Shown here in pieces: positions 35,693 through 43,083 of a stretch of 57,306 bases of DNA; position 1 is the stretch's first letter; every line of letters begins with the position of its first letter. A model generated the notes under the pieces. The model saw nothing but the letters and a program-made list of their open reading frames with translations. It had not been told where the DNA came from and ran no database searches. Both the position numbers and the translations under genes were made by a program. This DNA comes from Pseudohalioglobus lutimaris. GTDB taxonomy: Bacteria; Pseudomonadota; Gammaproteobacteria; Pseudomonadales; Halieaceae. The stretch lies in NCBI RefSeq assembly GCF_002866825.1, contig NZ_PKUS01000016.1:1-57306 (forward strand), given 5' to 3'.

Positions 35693-36477
35693 CAGGCAGC
35701 CTCGGCCGCGCTCGCTGCTGCTTCATTGGCGAGTGCGCGCTTCTTGGGTTCCAGGTAGGTCTTGAGCATGGATTCTACGATGCGCGGATTCTGTCCACCC
35801 TGTATAGCGAGCACGCCGTCTATACACATGGATTTGATTCTGTTCTCGTCTGCTTTGCGCAGGGTGAGTTTGTCGGCCAGGGGCAGCGCGACCATGTTTG
35901 CCAACATCGCACCGTACAGCGTGGTGAGCAGGGCAACGGCCATCGCCGGCCCAATCGATTTGGGATCGTCCATGGCGGAAAGCATCTGCACCAGGCCGAT
36001 CAGCGTACCGATCATGCCCATGGCGGGCGCCACCTCACCAGTGGCGCTGAATACTTTTGCGCCCCAGGTGTGATGGTCCAGGGTTTGCTGCAGGTCTTTC
36101 TTCATTACCGCGCTGATCACTTCGTGGCTGTTGCCGTCGATCAGCAGTTTGATGCCCTGGTCGAGGAACTCGTTTTCTATTTCTTCATTCTCCAGCGCGA
36201 GCATGCCTTCTTTGCGGGCGATGCCGGACAGGTGCACGATCTGCTCGATCAGGGCTTCGGGGGAGTCCAGCTTGAAGACAAAGGCGCGAGCCGCCACTTT
36301 GAAGGCGCCGAAAAACTGGGACATGGAAAACTTGATCATCACCACGGCGAAAGTACCGCCAAGCACAATGAGCAGGGATGGCACGTTGACAAAGACAAGG
36401 GCCGAGCCACCAAAGAGCATGGCGGCCAGCACGATGCCTATAGCGCCCAGAAGTCCGAGTAATGTTGCCAGATCCAT
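35692..36477 (-). CDS. pomA: Sodium-type stator protein PomA
   Basis: 261 residues. Four membrane segments, the first being MDLATLLGLLGAIGIVLAAM. The cytoplasmic loop (GIARKEGMLALENEEIENEF) and helix 3 (GEVAPAMGMIGTLIGLVQML, with the conserved Pro and the PomA-type Thr/Ser context) agree with PomA rather than MotA. PomA and PomB form the Na+ channel that drives the polar flagellum in Vibrio and relatives. Sodium use is inferred from close similarity to that group. Confidence 0.93.
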   Translation of the reverse strand: MDLATLLGLLGAIGIVLAAMLFGGSALVFVNVPSLLIVLGGTFAVVMIKFSMSQFFGAFKVAARAFVFKLDSPEALIEQIVHLSGIARKEGMLALENEEIENEFLDQGIKLLIDGNSHEVISAVMKKDLQQTLDHHTWGAKVFSATGEVAPAMGMIGTLIGLVQMLSAMDDPKSIGPAMAVALLTTLYGAMLANMVALPLADKLTLRKADENRIKSMCIDGVLAIQGGQNPRIVESMLKTYLEPKKRALANEAAASAAEAA

Positions 36478-36581
36478 ATGTGTTCCCCGATTTCACGTCA
36501 TTTGCTAGTTAGTTTTCATTCAAGCGGCAGCTGCTATTGATGCCTGTTATTGCCGCGTCGTCCTGCGACCACGTCCCCTGG

Positions 36582-37289
36582 TCACTGCTTTTTCCACGCC
36601 CACAGCCCATTCAGGTCGGTTTGCGTCATAATTTCATGGGCGCTGGATTCTGCTGCATTGCGATCCTTGAACCCGGCGAGCGCGACCACGTACAGCGGTT
36701 TGCCAGACGCGGTCTGCTCGATAATTTCCGGCTTGTAACCCAGTGCCTCGCACTCCGCGACCAATACCCTGGCCGCCGCTGCTTCGTTGAAGCTGCCCAG
36801 GTTCAGCAACCACTCGTCGGCCTTCACAGGGCTGGCCGCCGCCACGGCTGGCGCTGCCGTTACCGCTATTTGCGCGCGCAATTGAGCCAGTTCTCCCTGC
36901 AGCTGCTGCAGCGTGGCCGCCACGGCTTTTATGTCCTGCTGGTTGCTGACCAGTTGCGGCTGCAGGGCGCCTGCCAGTTCACCCACACGCACGCCCAGCG
37001 AGGCCAGCTGCACCTCCAGGCGCGCCATGGCTGCCGAGGAGTTGCCGGGGCCCGCACCCAGGCTGCGCAGGTCGCCGCCGCTGAACCAGTACATCAGCGT
37101 TGCGATAAACGTCAGATTGACCACCATGACCAGTGCCGCCGCCGTCCAGTTCTGTCCGCCCCTGTAGGCCGCGCGGGCGGGCCTGTCGGCCCTTGCCGCG
37201 CGCATACCCCTGCCCGCTGCTTTGAGCCGCGAGCTTGTCTCGCTGGCGAAGTCACCGTCCAGCGAGAAATTGAGGTCTTTTCTTGCCAT
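36582..37289 (-). CDS. SPOR-domain inner-membrane protein heading the pomAB operon
   Basis: 235 residues. A basic cytoplasmic N-terminus is followed by one membrane helix (about 47-69, WTAAALVMVVNLTFIATLMY), a coiled coil (about 85-140, NQQDIKAVAATLQQLQGELA) and a C-terminal SPOR domain (about 157-232, DEWLLNLGSFNEAAAARVLV, then LYVVALAGFKDRNAAESSA). SPOR domains bind glycan strands lacking stem peptides, typical of division sites. It lies about 100 bases upstream of pomA on the same strand and downstream of a sigma-54-like site, so it may help to place or anchor the stator in the wall. No close named relative is recognised. Confidence 0.8.
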   Translation of the reverse strand: MARKDLNFSLDGDFASETSSRLKAAGRGMRAARADRPARAAYRGGQNWTAAALVMVVNLTFIATLMYWFSGGDLRSLGAGPGNSSAAMARLEVQLASLGVRVGELAGALQPQLVSNQQDIKAVAATLQQLQGELAQLRAQIAVTAAPAVAAASPVKADEWLLNLGSFNEAAAARVLVAECEALGYKPEIIEQTASGKPLYVVALAGFKDRNAAESSAHEIMTQTDLNGLWAWKKQ

Positions 37290-37308
37290 CGTTTATTCCG
37301 ACGAATGT

Positions 37309-37324
37309 TGGCAAACAATATGCA
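37309..37324 (+). promoter_or_regulatory. Sigma-54 promoter of the second fliK-like gene
   Basis: TGGCAAACAATATGCA has GG at 37310-37311 and GC at 37322-37323, ten bases apart. TGGCA and TGCA match the consensus. Transcription would start near 37335, about 33 bases before the ATG at 37368. Confidence 0.65.
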
Positions 37325-37336
37325 TAAAACATGCCT
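37321..37336 (-). promoter_or_regulatory. Overlapping sigma-54 promoter of the SPOR-pomAB operon
   Basis: On the minus strand AGGCATGTTTTATGCA has GG at 37335-37334 and GC at 37323-37322, ten bases apart. The same GC pair is the -12 element of the plus-strand promoter. It would start transcription near 37310, about 20 bases before the SPOR gene start at 37289. Confidence 0.55.
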
Positions 37337-37367
37337 AAGTTATAAACGGCCATGCGCCCCGGAAACC

Positions 37368-38489
37368 ATGATTGATGTGAAGCTCGTCTCGTCGGCGTCG
37401 GCCCCTGCACAGAAGGCGGTGGACGCCTGGCTGCAGAGCTGGCGGCTGGGCCAGCGCTTCAGTGGTCAGGTATTGAGTCAGTCCGGTACCGGGGAGGCCG
37501 TTATCCGCATAGGCGCGCAGCAGATCACGGCCCGCGCGCCCTTTGCCCTGCCTACCGGGGCTGCCGTGCGCTTTGAGGTGACAGCCCTGCTGCCGCAGCC
37601 GCAGCTGAAAATAGCGCCCAACAACCCTGCTGCAGCTGAGGCAGCCAGTACCATGGAGCGTCAGCTGCGCTTGTTGTTACCGATTCAGGACAGCGTCGCA
37701 GCGCCGCTGGCGAGGCTGCTGCTGGGCCCCGAAAGTGCCAAATTATTGTCGTTGCTGGGTCTGGGGAATGACGCTGCAGGCAGCCTGCGCGCCCTGCTGC
37801 CAACACTGCAGCAGATGACGGACCCTGCACAGTTGCAGGCGCTGTTGCTGAACTCAGGGGCCTTTGCCTCTGTCGCGGGCGGCGCGGGGAATGACCTGCG
37901 GCTGGCGCTGCTGCGCCTGTTGCAGCGTATAGCTGGGCTGCGTGCGGGTAACCCCGGTGCGCAGGGCGTAGGCAGTGGCGGGGAGCAGGCTGCCCGGGGC
38001 TTGCTGAGTAGCCTGGGTGGAGAGTTGCAGGGGGCCCTGGCCACGCTTGCGCTCAGTCAGCTGGCCATGGCCCAGGTGCAGGCCCAGGCGGGTGAGCGGG
38101 CACCGTATATGTGGCTGTTCGACCTGCCTTACCAGTGGCGGGGTCGCCCCGGCAGCCTCTCGCTGCTGGTGCAGCGGGAGCGCCGACGCCAGCGCGAGCA
38201 AGCCGGTGATGAAGAGGAAGAGACCGGTTGGCAGGTGACTCTGCGGCTGGAGCTGCCGGGTATGGGAGCGGTGGAGGTGCAGATATTTGAGCAGTCCGGG
38301 CGTTTGTCCGTGGTGCTGCGGGCGCAGCGAGCGGCTACCCGCCAGCTGTTCAGTGATCATCTGCCTGCCCTGCAGCAGGCGCTGGCCCAGCGCGGCCTGG
38401 AGATTGCGGTGCTGCGCTGCTACATGGGCGACTACAGCCCGCCGGCAGGGGCGGGGCAGTGGGATGGTAACGTGAGCGTCAGTATATGA
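37368..38489 (+). CDS. Second FliK-like (Flg_hook domain) protein
   Basis: 373 residues from the ATG at 37368; the frame is open further upstream but there it overlaps the minus-strand SPOR gene. The N-terminus (QRFSGQVLSQSGTGEAVIRI) resembles an OB-like start seen in FliK-like proteins. A Leu/Ala/Gln-rich middle follows, and the end (about 280-365) resembles the Flg_hook domain: WQVTLRLELPGMGAVEVQIF, then LSVVLRAQRAATRQLFSDHL and LQQALAQRGLEIAVLRCYMG. It may be a substrate-switch or export partner of the flagellar type III system, separate from the FliK at 20047-21432. The sigma-54 promoter upstream supports flagellar control. The C-terminal gene at 38514 is probably cotranscribed. Confidence 0.7.
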   Translation: MIDVKLVSSASAPAQKAVDAWLQSWRLGQRFSGQVLSQSGTGEAVIRIGAQQITARAPFALPTGAAVRFEVTALLPQPQLKIAPNNPAAAEAASTMERQLRLLLPIQDSVAAPLARLLLGPESAKLLSLLGLGNDAAGSLRALLPTLQQMTDPAQLQALLLNSGAFASVAGGAGNDLRLALLRLLQRIAGLRAGNPGAQGVGSGGEQAARGLLSSLGGELQGALATLALSQLAMAQVQAQAGERAPYMWLFDLPYQWRGRPGSLSLLVQRERRRQREQAGDEEEETGWQVTLRLELPGMGAVEVQIFEQSGRLSVVLRAQRAATRQLFSDHLPALQQALAQRGLEIAVLRCYMGDYSPPAGAGQWDGNVSVSI

Positions 38490-38513
38490 GTGCCTGGCTA
38501 TGAGCGACGGGAT

Positions 38514-38687
38514 ATGAGCGACGGGATGAGCGACGAAAACGACCCCACCGGCAATATCCTGCCGCCCCAGGTGGCGCCGCCCGCTGAGTTGTTGCCGGAG
38601 CAGGCGGTACCGGTGATTGCCGACGTGCTGGCGTTCCTCGCGGCTGTGCTTGCCAGGGCCGAAGACGGCGACGACGAGGCAAATTGA
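38514..38687 (+). CDS. Very small protein with an FlhB-tail-like end
   Basis: 57 residues from the ATG at 38514. GTG 38490 and ATG 38526 are in-frame alternatives, because ATGAGCGACG occurs three times in this start region (38500, 38514, 38526). The C-terminal part LLPEQAVPVIADVLAFLAAV resembles the last helix of FlhB-C and FhlB proteins (pattern IPEELYxAVAEVLAFIY). FhlB-like genes often follow a second fliK-like gene, as here. The NPTH cleavage site and the rest of that domain are missing, so this may be an eroded FhlB remnant or a distinct small export partner. The similarity is short and not proof. Confidence 0.4.
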   Translation: MSDGMSDENDPTGNILPPQVAPPAELLPEQAVPVIADVLAFLAAVLARAEDGDDEAN

Positions 38688-38712
38688 CAGATTTTTCAAA
38701 ACTGACTAGTGT
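38684..38712 (+). promoter_or_regulatory. Sigma-70 promoter of the exopolysaccharide genes
   Basis: TTGACA (38684-38689), a 17-base spacer and TAGTGT (38707-38712) form a -35/-10 pair with a perfect -35. It overlaps the stop codon of the preceding small gene. Transcription would start near 38719 and lead into the gene at 38765. Confidence 0.6.
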
Positions 38713-38764
38713 GGCGCAATCGTTATAGAGCAATCACGCAACCACGTGGTCGGGTAGAAATGTT

Positions 38765-39223
38765 ATGGCAGGTTTGACGAAGCGTTTGGGCTTGATGGCT
38801 GTGTTGGCCTGTTTGCCGCTGGCGGCGCAGGCAATGATGACTGAAGAACAGGCCGCGCAGGCGGTGGAAGACATGCTGGCCGAGGGTAGTTCGGCACAGC
38901 AGGTTGTTGCCGCGCTGCTCGCCGATGGCCGGGATGCACAGTCCTCTGCGGTACTGGCACTGTCCGCTTCTGCGGCAGATTTTCACCGTGAATTGGGGGT
39001 GGCCGGTGTCTGCGCCGCCGCCAACGACACCGAGGCCCTGCAAGTGGCCGCGGCACTGGGCGCACTGCCGGGAATTGACGAGGATGACCTGGAACGAATA
39101 ATGCGCACGGCCGATACCTGGGCCACCGGTGGCTGTGCGTCACCTATTCTCACCGAGCCTCCCGGCACCTATGACTCCTCCCAGCTTCCCGGAGGAGGCG
39201 GAGGCGTAAGCCCCGCTAGCTGA
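38765..39223 (+). CDS. Small secreted protein at the head of the exopolysaccharide cluster
   Basis: 152 residues with a signal peptide (about 1-23, GLMAVLACLPLAAQA, cleavage before MMTEEQ). The mature part is Ala-rich and helical (EEQAAQAVEDMLAEGSSAQQ, then VVAALLADGRDAQ) and ends with a Gly-rich tail (QLPGGGGGVSPAS). Two Cys (in VCAAANDT and GGCASP) could pair in the periplasm. No known domain is recognised. Its place after a sigma-70 promoter and before the polymerase and export genes suggests a role in polysaccharide export or regulation of it. Confidence 0.65.
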   Translation: MAGLTKRLGLMAVLACLPLAAQAMMTEEQAAQAVEDMLAEGSSAQQVVAALLADGRDAQSSAVLALSASAADFHRELGVAGVCAAANDTEALQVAAALGALPGIDEDDLERIMRTADTWATGGCASPILTEPPGTYDSSQLPGGGGGVSPAS

Positions 39224-39273
39224 ACCTCCGGTGGGTTGTCGTCGCCCGCTGGTGATGGTGGAAATCCTTACCG

Positions 39274-40728
39274 TTGTGCGCAGCCCCGGGGTCTGCTGAC
39301 TTGGCAGACCCTAAAGTCCCCGTTCTTGAGAAGAGCCTCTTTTACCTGTTTCTAGCCCTGTTGTTCTGGGCGCCACTGCCTTTTGCTTCCGCGCGTATCT
39401 GGAGCGCAGGCCTGCTGGCGGCGATGGTGGCCGCGCTGTTGCTGTGCTGGCTGCTGCTGTATTCCGCGGGTGCCGCGAAGGTGCGCCCCGCACTGTGGCG
39501 ACGCATGTATCTCCCCCTGTTGTTACTGGTGCTGCTGCAGTGCTGGGTGGCGGTGCAGTGCCTGCCCCTGCCCCCGGTGCTGGTGGAGTGGTTCTCGCCA
39601 ACGGCGTTTCAATGGCATGCGCGCCCGGGCTGGCTGACGCTGTCACTGGACCCGGCCTACACGCGCCAGTACCTGTTGCTGGGTGCAACCTATACCGCGG
39701 GCTTTTTCCTTACCCTGGTGCTGGTGAACTCACGCGACCGGCTGACGCAGCTGCTGTGGCTGCTGGTATTGAGTGGCAGCTTCCAGGCGGTGTACGGCAC
39801 GCTGATGCTGCTCAGCGGGCTGGAGTGGGGCTTTTTTGTAGAGAAGTACGTGGGCCGGGGTGTGGCCACCGGCACCTTTGTTAACCGCAACCACCTGGCG
39901 GGCTACCTGGTGATGTGCCTGGCGGCCGGCACCGGGCTGCTGTTCGCGCAGCTCAGTTCCCGGGCGGAAAGCAGCACCAGGGGGCGCGAGCGCATGCGGC
40001 GCTGGTTGCGCCTGCTGCTCAGCTCCCGCCTGCGTTTGCGGGTTCTGCTCGCGCTGATGGTTATCGCGCTGGTGCTGACCCGCTCGCGCATGGGCAACGC
40101 CGCGTTCTTTATCTCCCTGTTTTGCGCCGGAGCCGTGGCGCAGTACGCGGGGCAGTATTTTTCCCGCCGCCTGGCCCTGCTGCTGCTCAGCCTGGTGGTG
40201 GTGGATATGGCGATACTCAGCCGCTGGTTCGGCTTTGACCGGTTGATGGATCGGCTGGCCTCAACACAGGCGCAGACAGAAGCACGCACCGCCAACCTGC
40301 CGCAACTGCTGGAATACGTCAGGGATTTCTGGTTTACCGGCTCCGGCGGCGGCTCTTTTTACAGTGTGTTTCCGCGCTACCAGGGCACCGAGCTAAAGGC
40401 GGCGTACCTTCACGCGCACAACGACTACCTGCAGTTTATCGGCGAGCTGGGGCTGCCCGGCGCGTTGCTGCTGGCGGCGTTTGTGGTGCTGGCGCTGCGT
40501 ATGGCGCTGGCGGTGCTGCGCGGCCGGCAGTCGCGGCTTTTTCACGGCGTGGCCTTCGCGGTGTTGATGACCATAGCCTGGGCGCTGCTGCATTCCAGTG
40601 TGGACTTTAACCTGCAGATTCCGGCGAATGCGCTGACCTTTGTGGTGCTGCTGGCGCTGGCCTGGGTGGCACGGGTGCTGCCTGCGAAAACCGCAGCGCC
40701 GCGGGCGGTTGCAGGACGGGCGAGCTGA
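39274..40728 (+). CDS. O-antigen ligase/polymerase-like membrane protein (Wzy_C family)
   Basis: 484 residues from the TTG at 39274; a TTG at 39301 (MADPKVPVLEKS...) is an equally possible start. About ten to twelve membrane segments. The pattern VATGTFVNRNHLAGYLVMC and the later loop with YLHAHNDYLQFIGELGLPGA are the two conserved parts of the Wzy_C/WaaL family, with His in the second loop. Such proteins polymerise or ligate lipid-linked glycans on the periplasmic side. With the export genes that follow it is the best candidate for the polymerase of this exopolysaccharide. A second, unrelated-looking polymerase candidate lies at 52987. Confidence 0.85.
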   Translation: MCAAPGSADLADPKVPVLEKSLFYLFLALLFWAPLPFASARIWSAGLLAAMVAALLLCWLLLYSAGAAKVRPALWRRMYLPLLLLVLLQCWVAVQCLPLPPVLVEWFSPTAFQWHARPGWLTLSLDPAYTRQYLLLGATYTAGFFLTLVLVNSRDRLTQLLWLLVLSGSFQAVYGTLMLLSGLEWGFFVEKYVGRGVATGTFVNRNHLAGYLVMCLAAGTGLLFAQLSSRAESSTRGRERMRRWLRLLLSSRLRLRVLLALMVIALVLTRSRMGNAAFFISLFCAGAVAQYAGQYFSRRLALLLLSLVVVDMAILSRWFGFDRLMDRLASTQAQTEARTANLPQLLEYVRDFWFTGSGGGSFYSVFPRYQGTELKAAYLHAHNDYLQFIGELGLPGALLLAAFVVLALRMALAVLRGRQSRLFHGVAFAVLMTIAWALLHSSVDFNLQIPANALTFVVLLALAWVARVLPAKTAAPRAVAGRAS

Positions 40729-40876
40729 CGCCGGCACGCTTTGGCATGTCGTATTTGGATACTCGTGGTAACTGTGTATAAACAGGGCTTTGATTTGTGT
40801 AATAGTTCTGTTTTAATTCCTCTATAAGTATTTGATAATTAGAATATTATTGTAGGGAAAAACCGGGCATGCTGGC

Positions 40877-42118
40877 ATGGTGACAGAGGTCTCGCGGGGC
40901 AGGACAAGCAGGCATGGGTGCTCCAAACACCTGCCGGCAACCATTTCGTTGGTCTGCTTCGCGGTGGCTCTCAGTCGAGGTGCTTTCGCCGTCGAGCCCG
41001 GTAATGTCACCATAGGTCCGGTCAATATCACGCCCACCGTTGAGGCGGAAACCCGCTATATCGACAACCTCTACCGCTCACGCAGCAGTGAGCAAAGCAC
41101 CTGGGCATCTGAAGTTGCCCCGGAGATCCAGGCCTGGGTGCAGTCCGGCCCCAGCCTCTATTCACTGTCTTACGAACTCAAGGACTACCGCTACTTCAGC
41201 CAGCACCAGGAAGACTTCACCGACCACAAGGTGAACCTGGATATTGCCCACCAGTTCACCAGTCGCCACAAGATCGACGTGGTGGGTGAGTACCTTGCCG
41301 GCCATGAGGAAACGGGTACTGGCCTCAGCGAGGGTGTGGGTGAAATCATTGGCGAGCCGGTGGAGTTCGACCGCGCTCGTGCTGGTGTTGAATACACCTA
41401 CGGCAACCAGGACTCCGCCGGCCGGCTGGTGCTTGCGGCCAGGGCGCTGGACCTGGAATACGGTAACTTCCGCGAACAGACCCAGTACTTTGACCGCGCC
41501 CAGAAAGACTTTGCCTCCACGTTTTTTGTCAAGGTGGCACCGCGCACCGATGTGCTGGCGGAAGTACGCTACATCGACAACGAATACGACAGGGTGAACC
41601 CGCAGAACCCGGGTGGCAGCCTGGACAGCGAGGAATACAACTACTTTGTGGGTGTGGAATGGCAGGCGACGGCCAGCACCAGCGGCAATGTGCGCCTGGG
41701 TGGCTATGACCGCAGCTACGACTCCAGCGGCCGCGACGACGATGACGGCTTCAGCTGGGAGGTGGGCGTTACCTACTGGCCGCGCACTTATTCCCGGATA
41801 GACCTGGGCGCCCGGCGCTTCTCTGAGGAAACCAACGGCCTGGGTGACTTTATCAATACCCGCGAATTCACCCTGGACTGGAAACACGACTGGGGCGGCC
41901 GCTCCAGTACCTACGTGACGGCCGCGCACTTCCGGGAAGACTATTCCGGTGCCAATCGTGATGACGACTTCATCAACCTGGAGCTGGGTTACACCTTTGC
42001 CGCCCGTCGCTGGCTGGATCTGGGAATGGGGTATCGCCTGGAAGACCGCGACTCCAACCTGCAGCGCTTCGATTACACGCGCAACGCCTACTTCCTTGAG
42101 CTTGAGCTCAGCCTTTAG
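40877..42118 (+). CDS. Outer-membrane beta-barrel protein of the exopolysaccharide system (VpsM/EpsL-like)
   Basis: 413 residues. A signal peptide (about 20-38, ATISLVCFAVALSRGAFA) precedes a protein built of alternating aromatic/polar strands (for example LYSLSYELKDYRYFSQHQED, then GVEYTYGNQDSAGRLVLAAR), ending in a Phe/Leu-rich last strand (AYFLELELSL), as for outer-membrane barrels. Family resemblance is to the beta-barrel proteins found next to OPX genes in vps and eps clusters. The neighbouring OPX is too short to cross the outer membrane, so this barrel could be the export pore. AT-rich DNA at 40737-40876 probably contains a further promoter. Confidence 0.8.
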   Translation: MVTEVSRGRTSRHGCSKHLPATISLVCFAVALSRGAFAVEPGNVTIGPVNITPTVEAETRYIDNLYRSRSSEQSTWASEVAPEIQAWVQSGPSLYSLSYELKDYRYFSQHQEDFTDHKVNLDIAHQFTSRHKIDVVGEYLAGHEETGTGLSEGVGEIIGEPVEFDRARAGVEYTYGNQDSAGRLVLAARALDLEYGNFREQTQYFDRAQKDFASTFFVKVAPRTDVLAEVRYIDNEYDRVNPQNPGGSLDSEEYNYFVGVEWQATASTSGNVRLGGYDRSYDSSGRDDDDGFSWEVGVTYWPRTYSRIDLGARRFSEETNGLGDFINTREFTLDWKHDWGGRSSTYVTAAHFREDYSGANRDDDFINLELGYTFAARRWLDLGMGYRLEDRDSNLQRFDYTRNAYFLELELSL

Positions 42119-42141
42119 GGCTGTGGGGAGGTACTGGGGGC

Positions 42142-42552
42142 GTGGTCCGGGTCAAGTCATTCTGGGTTCTGGGGCTGGCCATTCTGCTCGCCGGCCTGAT
42201 GTTGCTGGAAGGCAGCTGGCAGTTTGTTGATGACCTGCGCTTCAGCACGGTGGAAACCGAGCTGGGTTTTCGCGGCAGGGAGCAGTACCAGCCCACGGTG
42301 GTGACACGGGCGGCAACAACGCGCACTATAAACAAGTTACTGGCAGCTCGACCGCATCACCCGGACTACCTGGCAGCGCAGGCCAACGACCTGGCCTGGC
42401 AGGCCTACTGGTCGGATGACCGTGCCGAGGTTGCGGACCTGCTGCGCCGCGCAGTAGACAGTCAGGAAATGGCGGTGGCTTACCGTCCTGCGCGGCCGCA
42501 GGACAGGCGCCTGCTGCTGGAATACCAACAACTGGTCGCACAGGTTAAGTAG
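42142..42552 (+). CDS. Single-pass membrane protein, VpsP-like
   Basis: 136 residues, GTG start. One N-terminal membrane helix (about 6-24, FWVLGLAILLAGLMLLEGSW) is followed by a periplasmic helical region with a TPR-like spacing (HHPDYLAAQANDLAWQAYWS, then LLRRAVDSQEMAVAYRPARP). In Vibrio cholerae vpsP, a gene for a small membrane-anchored protein, lies with the export genes; here the place between barrel and OPX is comparable. The name rests on context and size, not on a clear motif. Confidence 0.55.
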   Translation: MVRVKSFWVLGLAILLAGLMLLEGSWQFVDDLRFSTVETELGFRGREQYQPTVVTRAATTRTINKLLAARPHHPDYLAAQANDLAWQAYWSDDRAEVADLLRRAVDSQEMAVAYRPARPQDRRLLLEYQQLVAQVK

Positions 42553-42555
42553 CAC

Positions 42556-43083
42556 ATGTCGCGCATTGTTTGCATCGCACTGTTTATCTTCGCTGTAGCC
42601 GCACAGGCACAGGAACCGCAGCAGGAATACACCCTGAATGCCGGTGACGCGGTGCGTATTCATGTCTATGGTGAGCCGGACCTCACCTTCGACAAGATGC
42701 TGATAGGCCAGAACGGTCGTATTTCCTACCCCTTCCTGGGCGAGCTGCGCGTGGCCGGCGGTACTGCCGCAGACCTGCAGGACAAGCTGGTAGACGGCCT
42801 GCAGCCGGATTACCTGATCAGTCCCAGGGTGTCGGTCTCCATTGTCAAATACCGACCCTTCTTTGTGAACGGCGAAGTGAAGCGCCCCGGCGGCGTGGAC
42901 TTTCAGCCCGGGCTCACCCTGCGCAAGGCCATTTCCCTGGCGGGCGGCTTTACCGAGCGCGCCAACAAAAAAGAATTTCTGGTGATTTCTGACGACGACC
43001 CCGAGTCAAGAGAACGCGAGGCACGCCTGGACTACCGGGTGCAGCCCGGGGATATCATCACCGTACGGGATACCTTCTTCTAA
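42556..43083 (+). CDS. Short polysaccharide export protein (OPX, VpsN-like)
   Basis: 175 residues. Signal peptide (about 1-18, RIVCIALFIFAVAAQA) without a lipobox cysteine. The PES domain (YTLNAGDAVRIHVYGEPDLT, then GRISYPFLGELRVAGGTAAD) is followed by one SLBB motif (FFVNGEVKRPGGVDFQPGLT, then LRKAISLAGGFTERANKKEF). Wza-type OPX proteins are about twice as long, lipidated and end with an amphipathic helix that crosses the outer membrane. All three are missing here, so it must work with another outer-membrane pore. It is followed at once by the co-polymerase gene. Confidence 0.92.
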   Translation: MSRIVCIALFIFAVAAQAQEPQQEYTLNAGDAVRIHVYGEPDLTFDKMLIGQNGRISYPFLGELRVAGGTAADLQDKLVDGLQPDYLISPRVSVSIVKYRPFFVNGEVKRPGGVDFQPGLTLRKAISLAGGFTERANKKEFLVISDDDPESREREARLDYRVQPGDIITVRDTFF

